Source of the DNA: an uncultured Photobacterium sp.
GTDB taxonomy: Bacteria; Pseudomonadota; Gammaproteobacteria; Enterobacterales; Vibrionaceae
Length of the DNA: 38,392 bases
Direction of reading: 5' to 3'
Assembly: GCA_947039525.1 (NCBI GenBank)
Contig: CAMQZF010000003.1
Coordinates: 1 to 38,392 of the forward strand
Made by a program: the position numbers and the translations under genes. Below the pieces are notes generated by a model that saw nothing but the letters and a program-made list of their open reading frames with translations, ran no database searches and was not told the DNA's origin. Shown piece by piece: positions 9,451 to 17,730 of the stretch (its first letter is position 1; each line of letters begins with the position of its first letter).

Positions 9451-9882
9451 TTATAACGCTGTTTTAAAGGTCAATGTTTGATCTGGGGTTTTCAACGTTA
9501 AGGTATTGCTCTTAATCGTCACATCGCTCCAGTTCGATAAGGTTTTAGACATAATACCTTCCAGCTTCATGCCTTCACCTTGACATGCCATCATAGTCAT
9601 GCCCATTTTTTCAATGCGGAATTGACCATTTTTGTATTCTGCTTGACCAAATAAACGGTTACAGCCTGAATAACCACTCGCGGATAGCGTGTTGTTCAGT
9701 GTTAGTGTTGGGGCTTCTGAATTGTCGGTTATTTTCAGTGGGGTATTGTTAATTTCAGTAAGTACCCAATTGTGGTTGGCTAAGGCTTCTGCAGTCGTCA
9801 CTGTGTTGGTGTGATCCATATTAGCCGAACAAGCGGCAAGAAAAATAGGTAAAGCTAGAATTGGAAGAAGACGCATTTTCAT
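9451..9882 (-). CDS. hslJ: META-domain (HslJ-like) outer-membrane lipoprotein
   Basis: The start is set at the ATG at 9882 (MKMRLLPI), not the longer ORF start. AGGATAACGATC lies just upstream and a lipoprotein signal begins there. The 143-residue product has a short hydrophobic signal ending in a lipobox LAAC (lipidated Cys at about 17). It is followed by a META domain: NHNWVLTEINNTPL, LTLNNTLSASGYSGCNRLFGQ, then MGMTMMACQGEGMKLE. HslJ is a heat-inducible lipoprotein of uncertain role linked to novobiocin sensitivity in E. coli. The two Cys in SGCNR and MACQG may form a disulfide. It is alone between metE and the mscS-like gene. Confidence 0.88.
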   Translation of the reverse strand: MKMRLLPILALPIFLAACSANMDHTNTVTTAEALANHNWVLTEINNTPLKITDNSEAPTLTLNNTLSASGYSGCNRLFGQAEYKNGQFRIEKMGMTMMACQGEGMKLEGIMSKTLSNWSDVTIKSNTLTLKTPDQTLTFKTAL

Positions 9883-10103
9883 GATCGTTATCCTAAAAAA
9901 AGGCATCGCTGAATTAAAACAGCATTTTATTAATGAGAGGAAGTGTAAGGTAAAATAAAATGAATAAATAGACTCAATTAATACTTGGTTACACACTTCA
10001 CATTATTAATTATGAAACAAGAAGTAAAGCTATGCTTTATCCCATGATATGGAATGGAATAAGACACGACTTTTTCACTCTGTTCTCTTTGAACTCGCCC
10101 TAT

Positions 10104-11756
10104 CTATTGAGTAGAAATAGAACTTATTTGTTCCTTTACCATGTGTAAATGCACATCTTGTTGTGGGAAAGGAATACTGATGTTCTCACGATCAAAGCGT
10201 AATTTTACTTCACGAGTGACATCCCAATAGACGTCCCAATAATCGTCGGTTTTTACCCAAGGTCGCACAATAAAGTCCACTGACGATGTGTTTAATGTAT
10301 GTACTTTGATGGTCTTTTCTGGCGACTTTAAAATTAAGGGATGTTCATCAATGATGTCGTTTAAGACTTTTTCGGCGTGTTCAATGCTGTCTTTATAACC
10401 AATGCCAAAGACCATATCGATTCTGCGTACACGCTCATGAGTGACGTTCTTGATCGTATCACCCCAAATTTTACTGTTTGGGACAATAATAATTTGGTTA
10501 TCAAATGTTTTAATAGTGGTATTGACCAAGCTCATATGACTAACTTTACCCGATACACCACCGGCCTCGACAAAATCATTCACATCAAAAGGACGGTAGA
10601 TCAATAGCATCATACCTGATGCAAAGTTAGATAAAGTATCTTGTAACGCGAAACCGATGATCACACCGGCAACCCCGAAACCGGTTAAAATAGGAGTTAG
10701 ATCCAAACCAACTTGTGCCAGTGCAATCAATAAACCGATGAAAAAGATCGCTTTTCCTGACATGGAAATAAAGAATTCTTGCATGAGTTGTGACATACGC
10801 AAATTCGGAGAGCCAACTGCACGTTTGACCATACGAGTCGTCAGATTACGCAGCAATTTAAAAACGAAAATAATGACAATAAAAATAAATACTTTGAACA
10901 ACATTTGTGGTGTATTGTGTAGTAACCATTGCCCAATATTTTCAGCCCAATTAGAGGCAATTGACCACATTACTTTAGTATTTAATAAATCGTTGGTGAC
11001 ATTACCGGTAGTTTCAAACAACTGTTTTTTATATGAAGATGTATCCATCCCCATGGTATCGCCTAATTGCACTAAATACTGCAACGTACTGATGTCACTT
11101 TCAACACTGCGAGTCGCTAAAATATGCAGTAATTGAATGGACGCTTTTTCATTATTAGCGGCTGATGATAATTGTTTGCTGAGCTGTTCCGCTTGCTGAT
11201 TATCAAATCGAAGGGAGGCCGACATAAATTCCAATCGATGATCAGTTTGTTTAATCAATGATTGAATTTGTTTTGGCTGTGGCTCACCAAGTGTTTTAAG
11301 CCATTGATAATTTGTCCATTGTTCTTGAAGCATGCGAGAAGAAAGCTGGCGAGCTTCGTCCAAACTTTTTTGAGCCAACAGTTTTTCTTCATTTCCAACT
11401 TTGTCTAATTGGGCTTGAAAAAGATTAATTTGCTTATCTAGATAATTAGAGGCTTCTTTTACAAATTGAATTTGCTGTTTAACTTGTTTCAGTAGAAGAG
11501 GTTTGGCTTCGATGGGCGTTTCATTGATCAGTGAACTTAATGTGTCTCGTAAGTCATCATTTTTGGTTAATAATTGCTGGCGAACAACATTTTGTGCCGT
11601 TCCTGTTAGGTTTTCTGATTCTTGTTGTAGTGTCTTAATTTCTTGGTTTAGTGCGTTTAACTGCTCTATATAAGGTGAAGTTTCATAAGGTGAAGCTTCA
11701 GTTTGAGCAAAACTCAAATGTGAAATAAACAAAAGAAGAAGGCAAAGAAAACGCAT
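10104..11756 (-). CDS. MscS-family mechanosensitive channel with long periplasmic coiled-coil domain
   Basis: 550 residues. A signal peptide (residues 1-17, SFA|Q) leads into about 260 residues of Gln/Leu-rich helical sequence that is probably periplasmic and coiled-coil. Three membrane helices follow (about 285-302, 335-352, 355-389). The third is the pore helix, reading GFGVAGVIIGFALQDTLSN then FASGMMLLIYRPF, typical of MscS. The cytosolic beta domain (FDVNDFVEAGGVSGKV, DNQIIIVPNSKIWG) and C-terminal alpha/beta domain follow. Such channels open under membrane tension to release solutes in hypo-osmotic shock. The architecture is larger than MscS (286 residues) and smaller than MscK/MscM (about 1100). 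It lies downstream of pstB's terminator and is probably its own unit. The exact subfamily is not assigned. Confidence 0.92.
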   Translation of the reverse strand: MRFLCLLLLFISHLSFAQTEASPYETSPYIEQLNALNQEIKTLQQESENLTGTAQNVVRQQLLTKNDDLRDTLSSLINETPIEAKPLLLKQVKQQIQFVKEASNYLDKQINLFQAQLDKVGNEEKLLAQKSLDEARQLSSRMLQEQWTNYQWLKTLGEPQPKQIQSLIKQTDHRLEFMSASLRFDNQQAEQLSKQLSSAANNEKASIQLLHILATRSVESDISTLQYLVQLGDTMGMDTSSYKKQLFETTGNVTNDLLNTKVMWSIASNWAENIGQWLLHNTPQMLFKVFIFIVIIFVFKLLRNLTTRMVKRAVGSPNLRMSQLMQEFFISMSGKAIFFIGLLIALAQVGLDLTPILTGFGVAGVIIGFALQDTLSNFASGMMLLIYRPFDVNDFVEAGGVSGKVSHMSLVNTTIKTFDNQIIIVPNSKIWGDTIKNVTHERVRRIDMVFGIGYKDSIEHAEKVLNDIIDEHPLILKSPEKTIKVHTLNTSSVDFIVRPWVKTDDYWDVYWDVTREVKLRFDRENISIPFPQQDVHLHMVKEQISSISTQ

Positions 11757-11880
11757 TATTTAAAAGACTCCAATGTAGGAAAAATTGGCAGCTAAGTTAC
11801 CATGAAACGGGTATATCATATAGAGTGTGATAAGGGACAAATAGAGAGGTAAAGAGAAGATCTTTGTAAGTAAATATGTA

Positions 11881-11908
11881 AAAAAAAGCCTTCTTAAATT
11901 AAGAAGGC
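11881..11908 (-). terminator. Terminator of the pst operon
   Basis: GCCTTCTT/AAGAAGGC with a 5-nt loop is followed on the minus strand by seven U residues, 38 bp past the pstB stop. It shows that the operon ends at pstB, with no phoU. Confidence 0.92.
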
Positions 11909-11945
11909 AATCAGACCATCGCTTTTTATTATAATTTAAAGACGA

Positions 11946-12695
11946 TTAACCAAAGTCACCATTGACGTAGCCCAAAGTTCGTTCATCTTTAGGCTGTTGA
12001 AATAGTTGGTGAGTATTATCGTGCTCAACCAATTCGCCCATTAAAAAGAAGGCGGTACGATCAGATATTCGACGTGCTTGTTGCATCGAATGTGTCACAA
12101 TAATAATTGTGAAGTTTTGTTTTAAACTCTCCATGAGATCTTCAATTTTTTTTGTGGCGATGGGGTCTAAAGCGGATGTTGGTTCATCCATTAAAATGAC
12201 TTCAGGCTCCATTGCAATAGTACGCGCAATACACAAACGTTGTTGTTGACCACCGGATAAACCAAAGGCGTGGGATTTTAATCGATCTTTGACTTCATCC
12301 CATAAAGCCGCCCCTCGCAATGATTTTTTAACGATATCATCTAATTTCTTTTTATCTTTAAGCCCCTGCGCTCGTAAACCGTAGGCTACATTTTCATAAA
12401 TACTCATGGGAAAAGGGTTGGGTTTCTGAAATACCATGCCAACTTTGATGCGCAATTGTGCAACATCAATATTGCCATAAATATCCTCATTATCCATAGT
12501 GAGCGAACCATCGATACGCACACCCTCAATCAAATCGTTCATGCGATTTAAACAACGTAATAATGTGGATTTTCCACAGCCGGAAGGGCCAATTAATGCC
12601 GTCACTTGGCGTTGAGGTATGAGTAGGTTAATGTTTTTTAATGCCTGATTTTTACCATAAAATAAATTAAGGTTTGAAATCGTAAATTTATTCAT
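11946..12695 (-). CDS. pstB: Phosphate ABC transporter ATP-binding protein PstB
   Basis: The start is placed at the ATG at 12695 ([14 protein letters not shown], 249 residues) because AAGGATAAG lies upstream. The ORF-track start at 12746 lies inside pstA and adds an unlikely leader; an ATG at 12722 is a second option. The protein shows Walker A (GPSGCGKST), the Q-loop region ([19 protein letters not shown]), the signature LSGGQQQR, Walker B ([13 protein letters not shown]) and the H-loop (VTHSMQQ). KPNPFPMS is characteristic of PstB. It powers phosphate import through PstC/PstA and is the last gene of pstSCAB. Confidence 0.96.
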   Translation of the reverse strand: MNKFTISNLNLFYGKNQALKNINLLIPQRQVTALIGPSGCGKSTLLRCLNRMNDLIEGVRIDGSLTMDNEDIYGNIDVAQLRIKVGMVFQKPNPFPMSIYENVAYGLRAQGLKDKKKLDDIVKKSLRGAALWDEVKDRLKSHAFGLSGGQQQRLCIARTIAMEPEVILMDEPTSALDPIATKKIEDLMESLKQNFTIIIVTHSMQQARRISDRTAFFLMGELVEHDNTHQLFQQPKDERTLGYVNGDFG

Positions 12696-12714
12696 CGTGT
12701 TCTTATCCTTAAGA

Positions 12715-13560
12715 TCATTCATGAGCATTATCAAAGCGGCGAGCAATCAACTTTGTTGCCATATTGATGAGAAGTACCAAGACAATCAATACGGTTGCCG
12801 TTGCGTAGGCCTGTTGCCATTCATGAATCGTATAGAGTTCTTGCGTTAATTTGTATAAGTGCACCGTTAATGTTCGCCCAGAATCCATCACACTTTCGGG
12901 CAATCGAGCGACCATGCCTGCGGTTAAAAAGACAGGTGCGGATTCACCAATGACTCGGCCAACACTGAGAATAATAGAAGTAACAATACCGGGCAGTGCA
13001 CTGGGCAGAATTAAACGCCAAATGGTATAAATCTTTGATGCACCTAAGGCAAATGAGCCTTCACGAAAAGTATGAGGTACAGCCATCAGCGCTTCTTCTG
13101 TGGTACGAATAATGACAGGAAGAATCAGAATGCTTAATGTCAGCGATCCCGATAATATGGAATAACCAAATCCTAAAGTGATAACAAAAAAGGTCATGCC
13201 AAAGAGGCCGTAAATAATAGAAGGAATACCCGCTAATGATTCAGTACAAAATCGAATGACTTTGACTAATCGACTGCCAATTTTGGCGTATTCTGTTAGA
13301 TAAATCGCAGTTGTTATACCAATTGGTGCGGCTATCGCAATGGAAATTATGACCATATAAAGGGTACTAACGATCATTGGAAATATACCGGAGTTTTGCC
13401 CTATCGTTGTGTAATTACCACTGATGAACTGCCAATCAACATACGCCAACCCATTACTCAAAATGTACCAAACGACCCACAATAGAAAAGTGACGGTAAT
13501 CAGAGCCGAGCACCAGATCAATGTAGTCGTGATTTTTTCTTTTAATTGATGATAGGTCAT
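12715..13560 (-). CDS. pstA: Phosphate ABC transporter permease PstA
   Basis: 281 residues with about six membrane helices. The ABC-permease coupling motif [25 protein letters not shown] sits in the cytosolic loop. The blocks [16 protein letters not shown] and [10 protein letters not shown] are typical of PstA. It pairs with PstC to form the phosphate channel in the inner membrane. The start lies 3 bp after the pstC stop, indicating tight operon structure. Its stop lies 20 bp upstream of the pstB start chosen here. Confidence 0.96.
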   Translation of the reverse strand: MTYHQLKEKITTTLIWCSALITVTFLLWVVWYILSNGLAYVDWQFISGNYTTIGQNSGIFPMIVSTLYMVIISIAIAAPIGITTAIYLTEYAKIGSRLVKVIRFCTESLAGIPSIIYGLFGMTFFVITLGFGYSILSGSLTLSILILPVIIRTTEEALMAVPHTFREGSFALGASKIYTIWRLILPSALPGIVTSIILSVGRVIGESAPVFLTAGMVARLPESVMDSGRTLTVHLYKLTQELYTIHEWQQAYATATVLIVLVLLINMATKLIARRFDNAHE

Positions 13561-13563
13561 GGT

Positions 13564-14475
13564 TTACCTCGCACGTTCACGGTTTAAATACAGCAATACC
13601 GCATTTAAGCCCATGATAAATAACAACAGAACAATCCCCGTAGCATATAGAGCACTGGCATGAAGTCCTGTGGCGTAAGACATTTCTATGGCAATGTTAG
13701 CGGTTAATGTTCGTGCGGAATCTAAAATGCCTTCTGGCATAGCTGGCGCATTACCCATCACCATAATGATCGCCATGGTTTCACCTAAAGCGCGTGCAAT
13801 GCCTAAAATAATGCCAGTCATAATGCCGGAGCGTGCAGCGGGTACCAGCAATTTAAAAATAGTAAAAATCGAAGAGGCCCCTAATGCTAACGATCCTTCT
13901 TTGTACGTTTTGGGTACGGCTCTTATTGAAGATTCTGAAACGGTAATGACAGTAGGTAGAATCATGACCGCGAGTACAATAATACCGGCCAAAATGGTAT
14001 TGCCTGCAGGGACATTAAAAATGGATTGAATCATCGGAACAATGATCACTAAACCAAAAAAACCGTAAACAACAGAGGGAATACCTGCTAGAAGTTCAAC
14101 CATAGGTCGAATAATATCGGCTAAGCGTTTAGGGGCGACTTCAGCAATAAATATGGCGGTTAATACACCAATAGGAACACCCAATAAAACAGCTCCCGCG
14201 GTTGAGACAACAGAGGCCACAATCATGGGTGCAATGCCGTATAAGGCAGGAGGAAGCCAATCATTGCCTAAAACAATGCCAGTGACTCCAAATGTTTGAA
14301 AGGCTGCAAACCCTTCTCGAAAAATGAAATAAGCAATAGTAATGAGAGAGAGCATGCCTAAGGTGGCACTGAACAAAAAGAGGTACTTAAAAATCAACTC
14401 TCGCCAATCGGTTTTTTTGGATTGTTGAAGTTTCGTTGTCTCTTTTTTGGTTTCAAAACTGTTTGTGATGGTCAT
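13564..14475 (-). CDS. pstC: Phosphate ABC transporter permease PstC
   Basis: The ORF track begins at a TTG (14481). The ATG two codons later (14475, MTITNSFETKK) is the more likely start, giving 303 residues. There are six membrane helices after a polar N-terminus. Family marks are VELLAGIPSVVYGFFGLVIIVP, the permease motif KEGSLALGASSIFTIFKLLVPAARSG, and IARALGETMAIIMVMGN. It acts with PstA as the membrane channel. It is separated from pstS by 88 bp containing a stable hairpin that probably lets pstS mRNA accumulate above the membrane components. Confidence 0.96.
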   Translation of the reverse strand: MTITNSFETKKETTKLQQSKKTDWRELIFKYLFLFSATLGMLSLITIAYFIFREGFAAFQTFGVTGIVLGNDWLPPALYGIAPMIVASVVSTAGAVLLGVPIGVLTAIFIAEVAPKRLADIIRPMVELLAGIPSVVYGFFGLVIIVPMIQSIFNVPAGNTILAGIIVLAVMILPTVITVSESSIRAVPKTYKEGSLALGASSIFTIFKLLVPAARSGIMTGIILGIARALGETMAIIMVMGNAPAMPEGILDSARTLTANIAIEMSYATGLHASALYATGIVLLLFIMGLNAVLLYLNRERAR

Positions 14476-14526
14476 AAACAAAAGATTCCAGCAACAAAGT
14501 TAAGATAATTTATGTTTGGAAAAGAG

Positions 14527-14554
14527 CGCCTGATAAAAGAAAGGCCATCAGGCG
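14527..14554 (-). terminator. Intercistronic hairpin between pstS and pstC
   Basis: CGCCTGAT/ATCAGGCG is an 8-bp perfect stem with a 12-nt loop, followed on the minus strand by CTCTTTTCC. The poor U tract suggests a leaky terminator or an mRNA-stabilising hairpin protecting pstS mRNA, as is common in binding-protein operons. Confidence 0.65.
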
Positions 14555-14591
14555 AAAATAAATAAGTTAGCAATTACCTTAAAAAGGAGAT

Positions 14592-15416
14592 TTACTTAAT
14601 CGCGACGTATCCTTTGCTTGCGACAATTTTTTGAGCATCAGGTGTTTGAATCCAATCTAAAAAAGCCAATGCTGATTTTGATGGGCGACCGTTTTTGTAG
14701 ATAACTAAAAATGGACGTTGAACCGCATATTGTCCGGCTTTAATTGCATTGACTGAGGGTAATTGACCATCAATAGCGAGTGGTTTGATTGAATTATCAA
14801 CGGAGCCAAGAGAAATGTAACCGATGGCAAAGGGGTTATTGGCTACAATGGTTTTTAATTGACCATTACCACTGCTGACTTGCGCGCGTTGAGAGATTGC
14901 CGATACTTTCTGGCCGTTAATTTTCTTTTTCAATTTCATAATGTCTTCAAAAGCACCACGAGTACCTGATGCGGTGTCACGTGTCGCAACCACAATCGGA
15001 GTATCAGCACCACCAACTTGTTTCCAATTGGTTAGCTCCCCTTTGTAGATTTGAGCAACTTGTTCTTTGGTTAATTGGCTCACGCTATTTTTATTGTTCA
15101 CAACAACTGCGATACCATCACGGGCAATCACCACTTCTTGAATATTACTGGCTTGTTCAGACGACTTTAAGTTTCGCGAACTCATACCAAGATCGGATGA
15201 ACCATTATGAGCTGAACGAATGCCAGCTGAAGAGCCAGGGCCTTGTACTTCAATAACAACAGGTTGAGATTGTGAGTAAGTTTCACCAAGCACTTCCATT
15301 AATGGTGTGACTGAATTTGAGCCCACCACAGAAATCGTATCCTTAGCGTGTGCTGCAGACATTCCGACAGTTATTACAGAGCTTAAGGTAAGCGCATACA
15401 GAAAAGGCGTTTTCAT
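14592..15416 (-). CDS. pstS: Periplasmic phosphate-binding protein PstS
   Basis: 274 residues with a Sec signal peptide (MKTPFLYALTLSSVITVGMS, cleavage near AHA|KD). Phosphate-loop motifs of the PstS superfamily are present: VVGSNSVTPLMEVL near the N-terminus, QGPGSSAGI, SSDLGMSSRN, then RDTASGTRGAFED. The mature protein captures phosphate in the periplasm and hands it to PstC/PstA. It belongs to the shorter PstS type common in Vibrio rather than the E. coli type of about 346 residues. It is the first gene of the operon, with a Pho-box-like array upstream, so PhoB control is expected. Confidence 0.95.
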   Translation of the reverse strand: MKTPFLYALTLSSVITVGMSAAHAKDTISVVGSNSVTPLMEVLGETYSQSQPVVIEVQGPGSSAGIRSAHNGSSDLGMSSRNLKSSEQASNIQEVVIARDGIAVVVNNKNSVSQLTKEQVAQIYKGELTNWKQVGGADTPIVVATRDTASGTRGAFEDIMKLKKKINGQKVSAISQRAQVSSGNGQLKTIVANNPFAIGYISLGSVDNSIKPLAIDGQLPSVNAIKAGQYAVQRPFLVIYKNGRPSKSALAFLDWIQTPDAQKIVASKGYVAIK

Positions 15417-15490
15417 AATTTATATCCTAATTCAATTTAAGTCAGTCAAAACCATGCTTGACGTGGCGTTAAGGAGATTAAGAACTTTAT

Positions 15491-15530
15491 GTTTCATTTG
15501 TGTTTCAGATTATTTAAGACTGTGTGACAT
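15491..15530 (-). promoter_or_regulatory. Tandem Pho-box-like array upstream of pstS
   Basis: On the minus strand four heptamers occur at exact 11-bp steps: ATGTCAC, TCTTAAA, CTGAAAC and ATGAAAC. PhoB sites consist of 7-bp direct repeats (CTGTCAT-like) separated by 4 bp, so this fits two consecutive Pho boxes of variable quality. The array lies 75-115 bp upstream of the pstS start, in the region shared with the divergent chemoreceptor gene. This is a manual match, not a scored one. Confidence 0.6.
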
Positions 15531-15729
15531 TTTATTTTTTGATGTGGAAAAAAGCAAAGATAAAGAAAGATTGATTAATCTTTTGATTAAATTGATGTGG
15601 AATAAGAGATTTATGTTGTGATGCTGTTTTTTGAGAAAAATTTATTCTGTTGAGGTATAGTGCGTCTCTTGCGAATAACACCACACTTAGTTCAGTTTTT
15701 TGTGTAAGTCATTTAAATTTGAGGACCAT

Positions 15730-17364
15730 ATGTCATTTTCTTTCAAAGCAATTTCTATTCGAACTCAGGTATTATTACCGGTTGTATCAGTGATTGTTAT
15801 TTTGTTTGGGGTCATGTGGATGTCTAAATGGAGTTTACAGCAAGAACAAAGTTATAATTATCGAAATACCAAATTATTGGTTGAATATAAAAATTCGCTG
15901 TCCCAATTAGATAAGATCATCACGCGATTACGTGTTGATAGAATTTATGCGATTTATGACAACTCACGTCGTGAGCAATTTCAAACACAAGTTAATGTTG
16001 TTATGAAAGAGTTGCCGTCGATTCTTGAACCTTTTCAGCAATCATCGCCAGAGTTTGATCACAACATAAATGCGATTAATTCAGCATTTCAACGTTATTC
16101 TAGCTTTACATTACAAATGTTTTTGCCGTTATTAGAGTCGACAAAAGGTGATATACTGAGTAAACCGAGTGTAAAGCAACAAATAGCCATTTATCAGAAC
16201 ATCAGCACTCAATTGATTTCATCGATTAATACGTTATCTTTGCATCTTGATAAAGAAGTTGCGGAAGGATTGACTCAAGAGTCTATCAATTCACAAGCCT
16301 TAATTTATAAAATTGGTCTGATTTTCTTTTTGGTTTTTATTATCGCATTACTGTCTTGCTGGTGGATCAGTGGGCGCATTGTTGCCCCTATTTTGTCCCT
16401 GAAACAAATCATGAAAGATGTGGCAACTGGGAATTTATTGGTTCGTTCTCAGTATCAAGGTGGAAATGAAGTTGGTGAGTTAAGCGAGCATATCAATAAA
16501 ACCTTGGATAAATTGCATGATACCGTCAGTTCAATGCGTATGATCACGGATCAAGTGGCTGCGGCTTCGACAGAGTTAGCGACGGTAATGCTACAATCAG
16601 AGATGAATGCTCAATCGGAACACAATGAAATTGATCAAGTGGCTTCTGCCGTTCATGAGTTGTCATGTACAGCAGAAAATGTCAGTTCAAATGCTCTAGA
16701 AGCAGATGGTATGGCAAAGCGCACGGATGAATTAGCAAAAGAAGCATTACGTGTATTTAGTGATACGATTGAAGCTCGAATGCAGGTAGCTCAAAAGCTT
16801 AATGAAGCCGCTACCGTGGTTACTTATGTTAAAGACCAGTCGACTGAAATCAGTAAAGTGATTGAAGTGATTCGAGGTATCTCAGACCAAACCAATCTCT
16901 TAGCATTGAATGCGGCAATTGAAGCGGCTAGAGCGGGAGATTTGGGGCGTGGATTTGCGGTTGTAGCGGATGAAGTGCGAATTTTGGCAGCAAGAACACA
17001 AAGTTCAACAACAGAGATCCAAGCCATTATTGAAGGTCTACAGTCTCAATCGGCAATGGCAAATGAAAGTATGCAAATCAGTTTAAGCATGCTTGAGCAG
17101 AATCATAAGCTCTTTAATGAAGCAAATAGCTCGTTAATGGGCATTACTGATTCTGTTGTGTTGATCAGTGATATGAATGCGCAAGTGGCGACAGCAGCAG
17201 AACAGCAGTCTCATGTAACGCAAGACATTAACCGTAATGTAACGAATATTTCAAGTATTGTTAATCAAAATGTGGATGGCATCAGCCAAAGTGCAGCAGC
17301 CAGTCATGAGTTGTCACGATTGGCGGAGCAGCAACGATTACAGTTAGAGTTTTTTAAAATTTAA
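15730..17364 (+). CDS. Methyl-accepting chemotaxis protein
   Basis: The start is moved from the track's TTG (15700) to the ATG at 15730, which has GAGGACC just upstream and begins the usual N-terminal membrane anchor (544 residues). Order of parts: TM1 (about 12-31), a periplasmic sensory region of about 160 residues rich in helices and probably a four-helix bundle, TM2 (about 194-213), HAMP (about 214-266), and a signalling domain whose conserved tip reads [20 protein letters not shown] then [15 protein letters not shown]. It signals to CheA/CheW at the cell pole. No C-terminal NWETF-type pentapeptide is present. The ligand is unknown; the divergent position next to pstS hints at phosphate-related taxis. 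A strong terminator follows. Confidence 0.93.
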   Translation: MSFSFKAISIRTQVLLPVVSVIVILFGVMWMSKWSLQQEQSYNYRNTKLLVEYKNSLSQLDKIITRLRVDRIYAIYDNSRREQFQTQVNVVMKELPSILEPFQQSSPEFDHNINAINSAFQRYSSFTLQMFLPLLESTKGDILSKPSVKQQIAIYQNISTQLISSINTLSLHLDKEVAEGLTQESINSQALIYKIGLIFFLVFIIALLSCWWISGRIVAPILSLKQIMKDVATGNLLVRSQYQGGNEVGELSEHINKTLDKLHDTVSSMRMITDQVAAASTELATVMLQSEMNAQSEHNEIDQVASAVHELSCTAENVSSNALEADGMAKRTDELAKEALRVFSDTIEARMQVAQKLNEAATVVTYVKDQSTEISKVIEVIRGISDQTNLLALNAAIEAARAGDLGRGFAVVADEVRILAARTQSSTTEIQAIIEGLQSQSAMANESMQISLSMLEQNHKLFNEANSSLMGITDSVVLISDMNAQVATAAEQQSHVTQDINRNVTNISSIVNQNVDGISQSAAASHELSRLAEQQRLQLEFFKI

Positions 17365-17379
17365 TATGCATTAAGTTAA

Positions 17380-17407
17380 AAAAGAGAGCATTAGCTCTCT
17401 TTTTTTT
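17380..17407 (+). terminator. Terminator of the chemoreceptor gene
   Basis: GAGAGC/GCTCTC with a short loop is preceded by A residues and followed by seven or eight T residues, about 20 bp after the stop. Confidence 0.9.
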
Positions 17408-17613
17408 CGTTAAATATTACGATTTCTCATTTTTATCTCGTTATTTATGATGAAAAAGCCGAGGTTTTCACTAAATAGAGAGAAGTTTAATAACTTGGTT
17501 TGCTTATATTTTAATCTTATTGATGGTTTTAATCTCTTTACCTTAAGCGTTTAATTTTGAAAATTGTTTATTTCTAATACAAATAACCGCAAATGGCATA
17601 ATGTATTCGTCAT

Positions 17614-17633
17614 TAACATGTATTTACATGTTA
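17614..17633. promoter_or_regulatory. Inverted repeat upstream of sulP genes (possible operator)
   Basis: TAACATGTATTTACATGTTA is a 7-bp perfect inverted repeat with a 6-bp spacer, about 100 bp before the first SulP gene. The rest of the 366-bp gap (17365-17730) holds the chemoreceptor terminator and AT-rich sequence without ORFs. The cognate regulator is unknown. Confidence 0.45.
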
Positions 17634-17730
17634 TGATCCGCGCGAAAATTATGAGCTAGGTTTAAACAGCATAATATGAAGTTTAATCACCGCATGGATT
17701 AATGACTGACTGCGATGAGGTACCTGAAAG

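Noticed and set aside
10657-11136. 159-residue plus-strand ORF opposite the MscS-like gene
   Set aside because: Antisense to a well-supported gene, no ribosome site, and composition without recognisable domain; typical shadow ORF.
12696-12746. N-terminal extension of PstB in the ORF track
   Set aside because: It overlaps pstA, and a better ribosome site precedes the ATG at 12695, where the conserved PstB sequence begins.
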